From an uncultured Blautia sp. (GTDB lineage Bacteria > Bacillota > Clostridia > Lachnospirales > Lachnospiraceae): 17,225 nucleotides of DNA. Made by a program: the position numbers and the translations under genes. Each line of letters begins with the position of its first letter. Position 1 is the first letter of the stretch. This document shows, in pieces, positions 6,258 through 14,332 of this stretch. The notes below the pieces were generated by a model. It made no database searches. It was not told the origin of the DNA and saw nothing but the letters and a program-made list of their open reading frames with translations. The stretch covers positions 1 to 17,225 of the forward strand of contig UQHF01000040.1 in assembly GCA_900540785.1 (NCBI GenBank). Reading direction: 5' to 3'.

Positions 6258-8719
6258 AACCTGTCAGACTGGTAATGTCTGCTTTTGGTTCTTATGCGGG
6301 AGAAGAAATCCTTGATTTTGATAAAATGGATCGGGGAATCTTTCTTGTGACAGGAGATACGGGAGCAGGGAAAACAACAATTTTTGACGCCATCGTATAT
6401 GCCCTTTACGACAGGACAAGCGGAGGCGTGCGAGACGGAAATATGATGCGCAGCGCCTATGCGGATCTTCGTACCCCTACTTTTGTAGACTTTACTTTTT
6501 CCTGCAGAGGAGAAGAGTATCGGATTGTGCGAAATCCGGATTATGAAAGAGAAAGTCTTCGAAAGGATAGTGAAGGAAATCCAAAGAAGACCCAGGAAAA
6601 GGCATCTGTGGAGCTGTTCCTTCCGGACGGAACGGTCTTTCGTGGGAATAAAAAAGATACAAATACAAAAATCCAGGAAATCACAGGGCTGGACGCGCGG
6701 CAGTTTATGCAGGTGGCAATGATTGCCCAGGGAGATTTTTTAAAGCTGCTTCATGCAAAATCGGAGGAGAGAAAAGAAATCTTTTCCAGGATTTTTGATA
6801 CGGGAATTTACGGGGATTTTCAGGAGGAACTGCGGAGACGGGAGAAGAAAAGCTATATCTTTTTAAAAGAAAAAGAGCAGGCGGTAAAAGAGCAGATGAG
6901 CCGGATCCTTATTTTTGAGGGCTGGGAGAGAGAAGAAGAACTGAAATCTGCCATAGAAAAAGAAGATATGGAACAGGTTCTGCCTCTTCTTGCCGGGCTT
7001 TTAAAAGAGGATAAAAAAAGAGAAGCAGAAACATTTGAGAAACTGGAAAAAACAAGAAGCAGTCAGGAACAGTGGGAGAAACGAAAAGAGCTGGCAGTCA
7101 GTATTCTGGAAATAAGGCAGCGGATTCTGGAATATAAGAAATGGCTTTCAGAAAATCTTCCGTCAGAGCAGTCTTTAAAAGATGAGACAGAGCGCCTTGA
7201 AAGAGAGGAAAAAGAAAAAACAGGAGCGCTTCAGATTCTGGAAAACAGTATACAGAAAGAAAAAGAAGCGTTTGTACAGGAAGAGGAAAAACGTCTTCTC
7301 CGCCTTCAGGAAATCGAAGGACTGAAAACCATATGGGCAAAAACCATCGAAACTATGAAAGAAAACCGGATTTTGGGAGAAAGATGGGAGCAGTCAAACA
7401 GAAATTATAAAGAAAAGATACAGGTCTATGAGGAACTATACGAGGCTTTTTTCAGAGAGCAGGCAGGAATCCTGGCAGGAAAATTAAAAGAAGGAGAGCC
7501 ATGCCCTGTATGCGGCAGCAGAACACATCCCAATAAGGCGAGGGCTTCACAGAACGCCCCGGAACAGAATCAGATACAAAGGGCGAAGATACTGAAGGAA
7601 CAGGCAGAAAAAGAGAGAGAGAACGCTCAGAAGCTTTTTCAGGAAAGCGCTCAAAAGTATAAAGAGAGCCTTGGAAGGCTCAGACAGGAAGGATGCCGCC
7701 TGTTTGGAGAAGGATTTCAACCAGGAGAGGAAACGTGGAGAAAACAGGCGTCTTCTGCTATGGACGAGGCAAAAAATCAGGTAGAAACTTTAAGACAGGA
7801 ATATGCGGACAGAAGAAGAACCGGGGAAGAAAAGATAAGGACTCTTACGAAAGAATGCAGTCAGTGCAGCGATAAGCTGAAAGAAGCAAGAAAGAGACTG
7901 GAACTTTTTATCCGAAAAGCGGAGCAGATACAGGGAGAATTAAAAGCAGGGCTTCAGCAGGAGCTAGCCCTTCTGGGAAAATGGAAAAATAAGGGAGAAA
8001 GTCCGGAAAAGATCCTGGAGGTGTCAGAAAAAGAGCTGGAGCGTCTGAAAACAGAGAGAAGACTTCTGGAAACACGCTGGCAGGAAGCATCAGGGAAGAG
8101 AATCTCAAATGAGAGGACGGAGCAGGTGTTAAAAACTTATGAGAAAGAGTACGGGACATTAAAAAAGGATTATGAGATGATTCATCATTTAAGTCAGACT
8201 GCCTGCGGCTCTCTTGCAGGAACTGCAAAAATTGATTTTGAGTCCTATATTCAGAGACAGTATTTTCAGAAGATCATTGCAAGAGCAAACCAGAGATTGA
8301 TTCAGATGACGGCGGGACAGTTTATTTTAAAATGCAGGAATCTGGAAAACCTGGGAAACAGAGGAAAGGTTGGTCTTGATCTGAATGTATACAGTCTTGT
8401 GACGGAAAGCGAGCGCGATGTAAAAACTCTTTCCGGAGGAGAGTCTTTTATGGCGGCACTTTCTATGGCGCTCGGCCTTGCAGATACCATAGGAGACAGT
8501 GCTGGTGCAGTGCGTCTTGACACGCTTTTTATAGATGAGGGATTTGGTTCTCTTGATGAAAATTCCAGAGAGCAGGCGATCCGCGTTCTTTATGATCTGG
8601 CAGGAGAAAACCGCCTGATCGGGATTATTTCTCATGTAACAGAATTAAAGGAGCAGATCGAACCGAAGATCATTGTGAAAAAAACAAAGAAGGGGAGCCA
8701 TCTTTCATGGCTTTTATAG
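6254..8719 (+). CDS. sbcC: Exonuclease subunit SbcC (Rad50-type ATPase)
   Basis: SMC/Rad50-like ATPase that pairs with SbcD. The 821 residues show a Walker A motif GDTGAGKT (34-41), a long charged coiled coil split by a zinc-hook CPVC (Cys417, Cys420), a returning coiled coil, the ABC signature LSGGES (726-731) and Walker B LFIDEGFGSLDE with Asp761 and Glu762. The protein is shorter than the roughly 1,050-residue E. coli SbcC; the missing length appears to be in the coiled-coil arms, since both ATPase halves and the hook are intact. GGAGGATA precedes the start inside sbcD. The end overlaps one possible start of the thioesterase gene. Confidence 0.95.
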   Translation: MKPVRLVMSAFGSYAGEEILDFDKMDRGIFLVTGDTGAGKTTIFDAIVYALYDRTSGGVRDGNMMRSAYADLRTPTFVDFTFSCRGEEYRIVRNPDYERESLRKDSEGNPKKTQEKASVELFLPDGTVFRGNKKDTNTKIQEITGLDARQFMQVAMIAQGDFLKLLHAKSEERKEIFSRIFDTGIYGDFQEELRRREKKSYIFLKEKEQAVKEQMSRILIFEGWEREEELKSAIEKEDMEQVLPLLAGLLKEDKKREAETFEKLEKTRSSQEQWEKRKELAVSILEIRQRILEYKKWLSENLPSEQSLKDETERLEREEKEKTGALQILENSIQKEKEAFVQEEEKRLLRLQEIEGLKTIWAKTIETMKENRILGERWEQSNRNYKEKIQVYEELYEAFFREQAGILAGKLKEGEPCPVCGSRTHPNKARASQNAPEQNQIQRAKILKEQAEKERENAQKLFQESAQKYKESLGRLRQEGCRLFGEGFQPGEETWRKQASSAMDEAKNQVETLRQEYADRRRTGEEKIRTLTKECSQCSDKLKEARKRLELFIRKAEQIQGELKAGLQQELALLGKWKNKGESPEKILEVSEKELERLKTERRLLETRWQEASGKRISNERTEQVLKTYEKEYGTLKKDYEMIHHLSQTACGSLAGTAKIDFESYIQRQYFQKIIARANQRLIQMTAGQFILKCRNLENLGNRGKVGLDLNVYSLVTESERDVKTLSGGESFMAALSMALGLADTIGDSAGAVRLDTLFIDEGFGSLDENSREQAIRVLYDLAGENRLIGIISHVTELKEQIEPKIIVKKTKKGSHLSWLL

Positions 8720-9207
8720 GGAGACAAATGGATAGAAAAATGCTTTGTGTGGAAGATTCCAGAACAGAACAGGTTCATCTTGTGATGCAGCCCCACTTAA
8801 ATGCAGGAGGGCGCCTTTTTGGAGGCATGCTGATGCAGTGGATCGATGAGGTGGCAAGTGTAGTTGCCATGCGTCATGCAGGGACAAAGAGGGTGACGAC
8901 GGCATCTATTGATAACCTGCAGTTTAAGCAGCCTACGCATGAAGGAGAACTTCTTGTGCTTGTGGGGTATATCACATATGTGGGCAACACTTCGATGGAG
9001 GTGGAAGTGGACACGTATGTAGAGCATTCAGATGGGCTTTGTTATTCTGTAAACAGGGCATTTCTTGTGATGGTGGCAATGGATGAAGAAGAGAGGCCTT
9101 TGCAGGTTCCGGGATTGCTTGTAAAAACAGAGGCGGAAAGGGCAAGATATGAGGCTGGACTTCAGAGAAGAGAAATGCGCAGGGAACGACAAAAAAATGG
9201 GTTTTAA
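8707..9207 (+). CDS. Acyl-CoA thioesterase (hotdog fold, YciA/YkhA type)
   Basis: Probably hydrolyses acyl-CoA to free acid and CoA in the cytoplasm; the acyl range cannot be told from sequence. The 166-residue protein has the single-hotdog acyl-CoA hydrolase pattern: LNAGGRLFGGMLMQWIDE near residues 31-48, with the Asn and Asp that are usually catalytic, then TTASIDNLQFKQP, a GNTSMEVEVD strand and a basic C-terminal tail. There are two possible starts. The ATG at 8707 has AGGGGAG nine bases upstream but overlaps sbcC by 13 bases; the ATG at 8728 has GGGAG only four bases upstream and gives 159 residues. Either way it is tightly coupled to sbcC, although no functional link to DNA repair is evident. 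Confidence 0.88.
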   Translation: MAFIGRQMDRKMLCVEDSRTEQVHLVMQPHLNAGGRLFGGMLMQWIDEVASVVAMRHAGTKRVTTASIDNLQFKQPTHEGELLVLVGYITYVGNTSMEVEVDTYVEHSDGLCYSVNRAFLVMVAMDEEERPLQVPGLLVKTEAERARYEAGLQRREMRRERQKNGF

Positions 9208-9210
9208 TGA

Positions 9211-9239
9211 TTGAAAAAAGTACAGAAAATTTGTATAAT
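9211..9239 (+). promoter_or_regulatory. Promoter of the cytidylate-kinase-like gene
   Basis: TTGAAA (9211-9216), a 17-base spacer and a perfect TATAAT (9234-9239) form a strong sigma-A promoter with a start near 9246. It begins three bases after the stop codon of the thioesterase gene. It falls within the 5' extension of the next open frame, which rules out a start at 9211. Confidence 0.85.
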
Positions 9240-9291
9240 ATCGTTAATAATTGAAAAACGTATGATAAATCCTAAGAAAGGGGCGATGTAC

Positions 9292-9897
9292 ATGAAAATT
9301 GTGACTATCAACCGGGAATATGGAAGCGGCGGACGAAGAGTTGCGTTTATGCTTTCCGAGAAGCTGGGGATTTCCTGCTATGACAGCAATCTTCTTATGG
9401 CAGCAGGGGAGCGCTATGGAATCAATCCGGATTTTCCGGAAGGATTTGATGAGCAGAAGAGCATCAGCCTTCTTTATGGGATTTCGCTGATTGCGAACAA
9501 CTGGGCAGATGAGGACAGGATCATGCTGCCGTACAGAGTTTATCAGGCACAGGTGGAAGCAATCCGCCGTCTGGAAAAAGAGGCTCCCTGTATTTTTGTG
9601 GGGTGCTGTGCCAATGAAGTATTAAAAGATGAAGAAAATGTTTTAAGAGTATTTATTTATGCTTCTGATATGGAAGAACGCATTGAAAGGATCAGCAGGA
9701 TAGAAGGAATTTCCAGAGAAGAGGCAGCAGAGCATATTATAAGGACAGACCGGCAGAGATGTGATGATTATTACTTTCACACAGGACAGGAGTGGGATAA
9801 AAAAGAAAATTATGATATTTGCCTGAATACTTCTACACTTGGAATGGAAGGCTGTGTGAATATTATTGCAGCTCTTGCAAAAAAGACATCACAATAA
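9292..9897 (+). CDS. Cytidylate kinase-like family protein
   Basis: The 201-residue protein resembles the cytidylate-kinase-like family (Pfam Cytidylate_kin2 type), P-loop nucleoside-monophosphate-kinase-like proteins common in Lachnospiraceae whose substrate is not established. Visible features are an N-terminal strand and P-loop-like INREYGSGGRRVA (about 6-18), the CYDSNLL motif, a strand APCIFVGCCAN (about 98-108), a VFIYAS strand, and an arginine-rich lid RIEGISREEA ... RTDRQRCDDYY followed by NYDICLNTSTLG. The start at 9292 has AAAGGGG eight bases upstream; the ATG at 9286 is too close to that site. It is not the housekeeping Cmk, which is usually about 220 residues with a different lid, but a CMP-kinase activity cannot be excluded. 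It is probably transcribed alone, ending at the hairpin at 9936-9984. Confidence 0.8.
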   Translation: MKIVTINREYGSGGRRVAFMLSEKLGISCYDSNLLMAAGERYGINPDFPEGFDEQKSISLLYGISLIANNWADEDRIMLPYRVYQAQVEAIRRLEKEAPCIFVGCCANEVLKDEENVLRVFIYASDMEERIERISRIEGISREEAAEHIIRTDRQRCDDYYFHTGQEWDKKENYDICLNTSTLGMEGCVNIIAALAKKTSQ

Positions 9898-9935
9898 TAG
9901 ACAAATATTCCCATAAGGAAGCATTTTCTTTCGGG

Positions 9936-9985
9936 AAAAAACCTCCTATAATCATTGTAAAGATTATGGTATGGGAGGTTTTTTT
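9936..9985 (+). terminator. Bipartite terminator hairpin containing the next gene's ribosome site
   Basis: Outer arms 9936-9946 (AAAAAACCTCC) and 9974-9984 (GGAGGTTTTTT) form an 11-bp stem. Inner arms 9947-9953 and 9962-9968 add seven pairs, with a five-base bulge on the right. The stem ends in a run of seven T, so it should terminate transcripts of the upstream kinase-like gene. The right arm GGGAGG (9973-9978) is also the ribosome site for the ATG at 9986, so read-through RNA would have that site paired. Confidence 0.75.
9947..9952 (+). promoter_or_regulatory. Possible -10 box for the GH94 gene inside the hairpin
   Basis: A perfect TATAAT lies in the left arm of the hairpin. The matching -35 position (9924-9929, TTTTCT) is poor, so this would be a weak or activator-dependent promoter. 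A start near 9959 would fall in the hairpin loop and yield RNA without the left arm, leaving the GH94 ribosome site free. This is inference only. Confidence 0.4.
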
Positions 9986-12394
9986 ATGCAGTATGGGCAT
10001 TTTGATAATGAAAAAAGAGAATATGTAATTGATCGTGTGGATCTGCCGGTTTCCTGGACAAATTATCTTGGGGTAAAAGATATGTGCGCTGTTTTAAACC
10101 ACACGGCAGGGGGCTATCTGTTTTATCAGTCTCCGGAGTATCACAGGATCACGAGATTTCGGGGAAATGCAGTCCCGATGGATCGTCCGGGACATTATGT
10201 ATATGTAAGAGATGATGAGGACGGAGATTACTGGAGTATTTCCTGGCAGCCGGTAGGAAAACCGCTTGAAAAAGCAAAGTATACCTGCCGTCACGGAATG
10301 TCTTACACGGTTTATGAGTGCGATTATAAGGGAATTCTGGCTTCGCAGAAAATGTCGGTTGCCATAGATGATCCTGTGGAGATCTGGGACGTTTGTCTGA
10401 AAAATACAGGAGAAAAAGAACGTCACATCAGTGTGTTTTCTTATCTTGAATTTTCTTTTCACCACATTGATATGGATAATAAAAATTTTCAGATGAGCCT
10501 TTATGCAGCCGGTTCTTCTTATGAAGATGGAATTATAGAGCATGACCTTTTTTATGAGGAGTTCGGGTATCAGTATTTTACCGCAAATTTTCAGCCGGAC
10601 AGCTATGACTGTCTGAGAGATAAATTTATCGGCGTATATCGGACAGAGACAAATCCGCAGGGGGTAGAAAAGGGATTTTTAAGCGGAAGCAGTGAGCTTG
10701 GAGGAAATCACTGCGGCTCTCTTCACAAAAAGCTTACATTAAAGCCGGGGGAAGAGGTTCGTCTTATTTTCCTTCTGGGAGAGGGAAAGAGAGAAGCAGG
10801 TGTAAGAATGCGGGAGAAATATGGAAATCCTCAGAAAGTAGATGAGATGTACAAAAGCCTGTATAATTTCTGGGAAGAAAAACGGAACTGTTTTCAGATA
10901 CACACTCCAAATTCCGGAATGGACACCATGATCAATATATGGACGCTTTACCAGGCAGAAATTAACGTAATGTTTTCCAGGTTTGCCTCTTTTATCGAGG
11001 TAGGAGGAAGAACCGGGCTGGGCTATCGTGATACGGCTCAGGATGCCATGTGTGTGCCTCACTCCAATCCGGATAAGTGCAGACAGAGAATTGTGGAGCT
11101 GATGCGCGGGCTTGTAAAACAGGGGTACGGTCTTCATCTTTTTCAGCCGGAATGGTTTACGCCCGGAGAAAAACAGAAGCCTTTTAAATCGCCTACTGTA
11201 GTTCCGTCTCCAAAAGCGGAGGATATGATCCACGGGCTTTCTGATACCTGCTCAGACGATGCGCTCTGGCTTGTAGGGGCAGTCAATAATTATATAAAAG
11301 AGACGGGAGACTTTGGATTTCTCGATGAAATTTATACTTACGCAGATGGAGGGGAAGGAAGCGTTTATGAGCATTTAAAGAAAATCCTTGATTTTTCCGC
11401 AGAACAGGTAGGAGCGGACGGAATCTGCAAAGGACTCCGGGCAGATTGGAACGACTGTCTGAACCTTGGCGGAGGAGAGAGCGCGATGGTATCCTTCCTT
11501 CATTACTGGGCGCTTGAAAATTTCCTTGAGCTTGCCCTTTGTAAAGGGGAAAAAGAGGATGTAACAACATATACGAAAATGAAGGATCGGGTTAAAGAAG
11601 CCTGCGACACGGTTCTCTGGGACAAAGAGTGGTATATCCGGGGAATCACAAAAAATGGAAGAAAAATCGGCACAATGGCAGATGAGGAGGGAAAGGTGCA
11701 TCTGGAATCCAATGCCTGGGCAGTTCTTTCCGGAGCATCGGAAGAAGAAAAAGGAAAAATGGCAATGGACAGCGTGTACCGTCAGCTTTTTACCTCTTAC
11801 GGAATTATGCTGAACGGTCCCGCCTACACAAAACCGGACGATGATATTGGATTTGTCACAAGAGTATACCCAGGCTTAAAAGAAAATGGTGCGATTTTCA
11901 GCCACCCGAATCCCTGGGCGTGGGCGGCGGAGTGCATTTTGGGAAGAGGGGACAGAGCGATGGAGTTTTATAATGCTCTCTGCCCATATTATCAGAATGA
12001 CAAGATTGAAATACGGGAGGCAGAACCGTATTCTTACTGCCAGTTTGTTGTAGGTAAAAGCCACACTGCATTTGGAAGGGCGAGACATCCTTTTATGACA
12101 GGAACAGGTGGATGGGCATATTTTGCAGCAACCCAGTATATGTTGGGCGTAAAGCCTGGATTTGAGGAGCTTATGATAGACCCGTGTATTCCAAAAGACT
12201 GGGACGGATTTTCTGTAAAACGCCGTTTCCGTGGCGCTGATTATGAGATTCAGGTGGAAAATCCCGTCCACGTTTCAAAAGGAGTACAGGAAATCTGGCT
12301 TGACGGAGAAAAGGTCGGGAGGATTCCGATATGTGAGTCGGGCAGCAGTCATAAGGTACGTGTAATTATGGGAAAAGAGGAGGAAGTGTTATGA
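9986..12394 (+). CDS. GH94 disaccharide phosphorylase, N,N'-diacetylchitobiose phosphorylase-like
   Basis: Cytosolic inverting phosphorylase that would split a beta-linked disaccharide with phosphate into alpha-sugar 1-phosphate and a free sugar. The 802-residue protein has the whole GH94 layout: an N-terminal beta-sandwich (MQYGHFDNEKREYVI, WTNYLG, RPGHYVYVRD), a helical linker, the (alpha/alpha)6 barrel with TLYQAE and SRFASFIEVGG, the general-acid aspartate motif RADWND (Asp487/Asp490), and a C-terminal TGTGGWAY and DPCIPKDW region. GGRTGLGYRDTAQD and KSPTVVPSP resemble, from memory, chitobiose phosphorylases such as the Vibrio enzyme; cellobiose phosphorylases instead carry GIGRGMGFRDSNQD. 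Substrate is therefore GlcNAc-GlcNAc-like by resemblance, not proven. The start at 9986 follows GGGAGG and seven T; the upstream ATG at 9971 overlaps that ribosome site. The stop overlaps the mutase start by four bases. Confidence 0.9.
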   Translation: MQYGHFDNEKREYVIDRVDLPVSWTNYLGVKDMCAVLNHTAGGYLFYQSPEYHRITRFRGNAVPMDRPGHYVYVRDDEDGDYWSISWQPVGKPLEKAKYTCRHGMSYTVYECDYKGILASQKMSVAIDDPVEIWDVCLKNTGEKERHISVFSYLEFSFHHIDMDNKNFQMSLYAAGSSYEDGIIEHDLFYEEFGYQYFTANFQPDSYDCLRDKFIGVYRTETNPQGVEKGFLSGSSELGGNHCGSLHKKLTLKPGEEVRLIFLLGEGKREAGVRMREKYGNPQKVDEMYKSLYNFWEEKRNCFQIHTPNSGMDTMINIWTLYQAEINVMFSRFASFIEVGGRTGLGYRDTAQDAMCVPHSNPDKCRQRIVELMRGLVKQGYGLHLFQPEWFTPGEKQKPFKSPTVVPSPKAEDMIHGLSDTCSDDALWLVGAVNNYIKETGDFGFLDEIYTYADGGEGSVYEHLKKILDFSAEQVGADGICKGLRADWNDCLNLGGGESAMVSFLHYWALENFLELALCKGEKEDVTTYTKMKDRVKEACDTVLWDKEWYIRGITKNGRKIGTMADEEGKVHLESNAWAVLSGASEEEKGKMAMDSVYRQLFTSYGIMLNGPAYTKPDDDIGFVTRVYPGLKENGAIFSHPNPWAWAAECILGRGDRAMEFYNALCPYYQNDKIEIREAEPYSYCQFVVGKSHTAFGRARHPFMTGTGGWAYFAATQYMLGVKPGFEELMIDPCIPKDWDGFSVKRRFRGADYEIQVENPVHVSKGVQEIWLDGEKVGRIPICESGSSHKVRVIMGKEEEVL

Positions 12395-13812
12395 TTCGAT
12401 TTGGAACGGGCGGATGGAGAGCCGTGATCGGAGATGAATTTACAAGAGCAAATATTCAGATACTGGCAAAGGCGCTTTCTGTAAAAATGCAGGACGAAGG
12501 AAAGACAGAAAAAGGAATCTGTATCGGATACGACCGCCGATTTCTTTCAAAGGAAGCCGTAATGTGGGCATGCGAGGTGTTTGCGGCAGACGGGATCCGG
12601 TGCTGGTTTGTAAACCGCTCTTCTCCTACACCGCTTATTATGTATTATGTGATGGCGCATAAGCTTCCTTACGGGCTTATGGTGACGGCAAGCCATAACC
12701 CGGCTGTATACAACGGAATCAAGGTATTTACAGAAGGTGGAAGGGACGCGAACGAAGAGCAGACAGAAGAAATAGAAAGATATATTTCTCTTGTAGAGGA
12801 AAAAGGAGAAACAATAGAGACGATTCCATACGACAAGGCAAAAGAAGAGGGATTGGTGGTAGAGTTTAATCCTTTGAATGAGTATATTGATAATATTATC
12901 TCGAGGATTGATATGCAGGCAATCCGGGAGAGAGGGCTTCGCATCGCGTTGGATCCTATGTATGGAGTCAGCCAGACTTCCCTGAAAACCATTTTATCCA
13001 TTGCCAGGTGCGAGGTGGAAACCATTCATGAGCGCCACGATACCCTGTTTGGAGGAAAGCTCCCTGCTCCCAATGCTGCCACGCTCCGCTCTCTTCAGAA
13101 TTATGTTACGGACCGTTACTGCGATATTGGAATCGCAACGGACGGAGACGCGGACAGGATCGGCGTGATTGATGATAAGGGACATTTTCTGCATCCAAAC
13201 GATATTCTTGTGCTTCTGTACTATTATCTTGTGAAATATAAAAAATGGACGGGAGCTGCTGTCAGAAATGTGGCGACAACCCATATGCTTGACCGTGTGG
13301 CAGAAAGCTTTGCTCAGGAATGCTATGAGGTTCCGGTGGGCTTTAAACATATTTCCTCGAAAATGCAGGAGACAGACGCACTCATAGGAGGAGAATCCTC
13401 AGGAGGACTTACGGTGCGTGGTCATATTAACGGAAAAGACGGAATCTATGCGGCGTCCCTTCTCGTAGAAATGATCGCAGTGACAGGAAAGCGTCTCTCA
13501 GAGCTTATGGACGAGATACGGGAGGAATACGGGGAAATTTATATGGAAGAAAGAGATTATAAATTTACACCGGAGAGAAAGGCGGAAATTCATAAAATAC
13601 TTATGGAGGATAAGCTTCTCCCCAAACTTCCATATGCGATTGATAAGGTGTCCTACCTTGACGGCTGTAAGGTTTATTTCCGGGATGGAGGCTGGATCAT
13701 CGCAAGATTTTCCGGAACCGAACCCCTTCTTCGTATTTTCTGCGAGAGAGAAAGCCGGGAGGAAGCAGTAGGCCTCTGTAAGATATTTGAGGACTATCTG
13801 GGACTGAAATAG
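12391..13812 (+). CDS. Alpha-D-phosphohexomutase (phosphoglucomutase/phosphomannomutase family)
   Basis: Would interconvert hexose 1-phosphate and hexose 6-phosphate through a phosphoserine enzyme. The 473-residue protein carries all four family motifs: the active-site serine in TASHNP (Ser101), the metal-binding DGDADR (Asp251, 253, 255), the sugar-binding GGESSG (333-338) and the phosphate-binding RFSGTEP (439-445). The N-terminal FGTGGWR is typical of the phosphoglucomutase/phosphomannomutase group. GAGGAGG precedes the ATG, which overlaps the GH94 stop (ATGA), so the two are translationally coupled. The natural role is to convert the sugar 1-phosphate made by the phosphorylase: glucose, N-acetylglucosamine or mannose phosphate are all possible. 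Substrate cannot be settled from sequence alone. Confidence 0.93.
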   Translation: MIRFGTGGWRAVIGDEFTRANIQILAKALSVKMQDEGKTEKGICIGYDRRFLSKEAVMWACEVFAADGIRCWFVNRSSPTPLIMYYVMAHKLPYGLMVTASHNPAVYNGIKVFTEGGRDANEEQTEEIERYISLVEEKGETIETIPYDKAKEEGLVVEFNPLNEYIDNIISRIDMQAIRERGLRIALDPMYGVSQTSLKTILSIARCEVETIHERHDTLFGGKLPAPNAATLRSLQNYVTDRYCDIGIATDGDADRIGVIDDKGHFLHPNDILVLLYYYLVKYKKWTGAAVRNVATTHMLDRVAESFAQECYEVPVGFKHISSKMQETDALIGGESSGGLTVRGHINGKDGIYAASLLVEMIAVTGKRLSELMDEIREEYGEIYMEERDYKFTPERKAEIHKILMEDKLLPKLPYAIDKVSYLDGCKVYFRDGGWIIARFSGTEPLLRIFCERESREEAVGLCKIFEDYLGLK

Positions 13813-13830
13813 GGAAACGGAGGAGAATGT

Positions 13831-14328
13831 ATGGCCGATATGCTTGTAAAGCTTTATGAAATAGAAGAGAACAGGGAATTGTACAGAGAACTTTCGGGGA
13901 AAGGAATCCACATAAAAAGGGCGCTTGGTCTTGATGCTTCTTTTGTTTACGATTTTATAGAAAAGGGAAAGTTTTCAAAGAGATGGGTGGATGAATGCAG
14001 GGCGGCGTTTTCCACCCAGCCCTCCACCTGCTACATTGCAGTGAAAAATGGAGAAGTAATCGGATTTTGCTGTTACGATGCTACATATAAAGATTTTCTG
14101 GGACCTCTTGGTGTGGCGGAAAAGGAGAGAAAGCAGGGAATCGGGCAGGCGCTTTTGAGAAAATGTATGATTTCTATGAAAGAGGCGGGATATGGCTACG
14201 CGATTCTCGGCTGGGCGGCCGAGAAGGCAAAGCCCATGTATAAAAAATGTTTCGGCGCACTGGAGATACCGGATTCTTTTCCGGGGATTTATGAAAATAT
14301 GATTGGAATTGAAGAAATGGAAGAATAA
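13831..14328 (+). CDS. GNAT-family N-acetyltransferase
   Basis: The 165-residue protein transfers an acetyl group from acetyl-CoA to an unknown amine. The acetyl-CoA pyrophosphate loop RKQGIG (Arg100-Gly105, R-x-x-G-x-G) follows the GPLGVAEKE strand; the preceding strands (TCYIAVKNGEVIGFCCYD) and the C-terminal AILGWA ... YKKCFGALE also fit the fold. GGAGGAG precedes the ATG at 13831, 18 bases after the mutase, placing it in the same operon. A role on amino sugars would suit a chitobiose-type pathway but is a guess; protein or small-molecule acetylation is equally possible. The broken sensor gene starts four bases after its stop. Confidence 0.85.
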   Translation: MADMLVKLYEIEENRELYRELSGKGIHIKRALGLDASFVYDFIEKGKFSKRWVDECRAAFSTQPSTCYIAVKNGEVIGFCCYDATYKDFLGPLGVAEKERKQGIGQALLRKCMISMKEAGYGYAILGWAAEKAKPMYKKCFGALEIPDSFPGIYENMIGIEEMEE

Positions 14329-14332
14329 GCTT

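Noticed and set aside
9211..9291. N-terminal extension of the cytidylate-kinase-like protein from TTG at 9211
   Set aside because: The extension contains the gene's own -35 and -10 boxes, and the family fold starts at the ATG at 9292.
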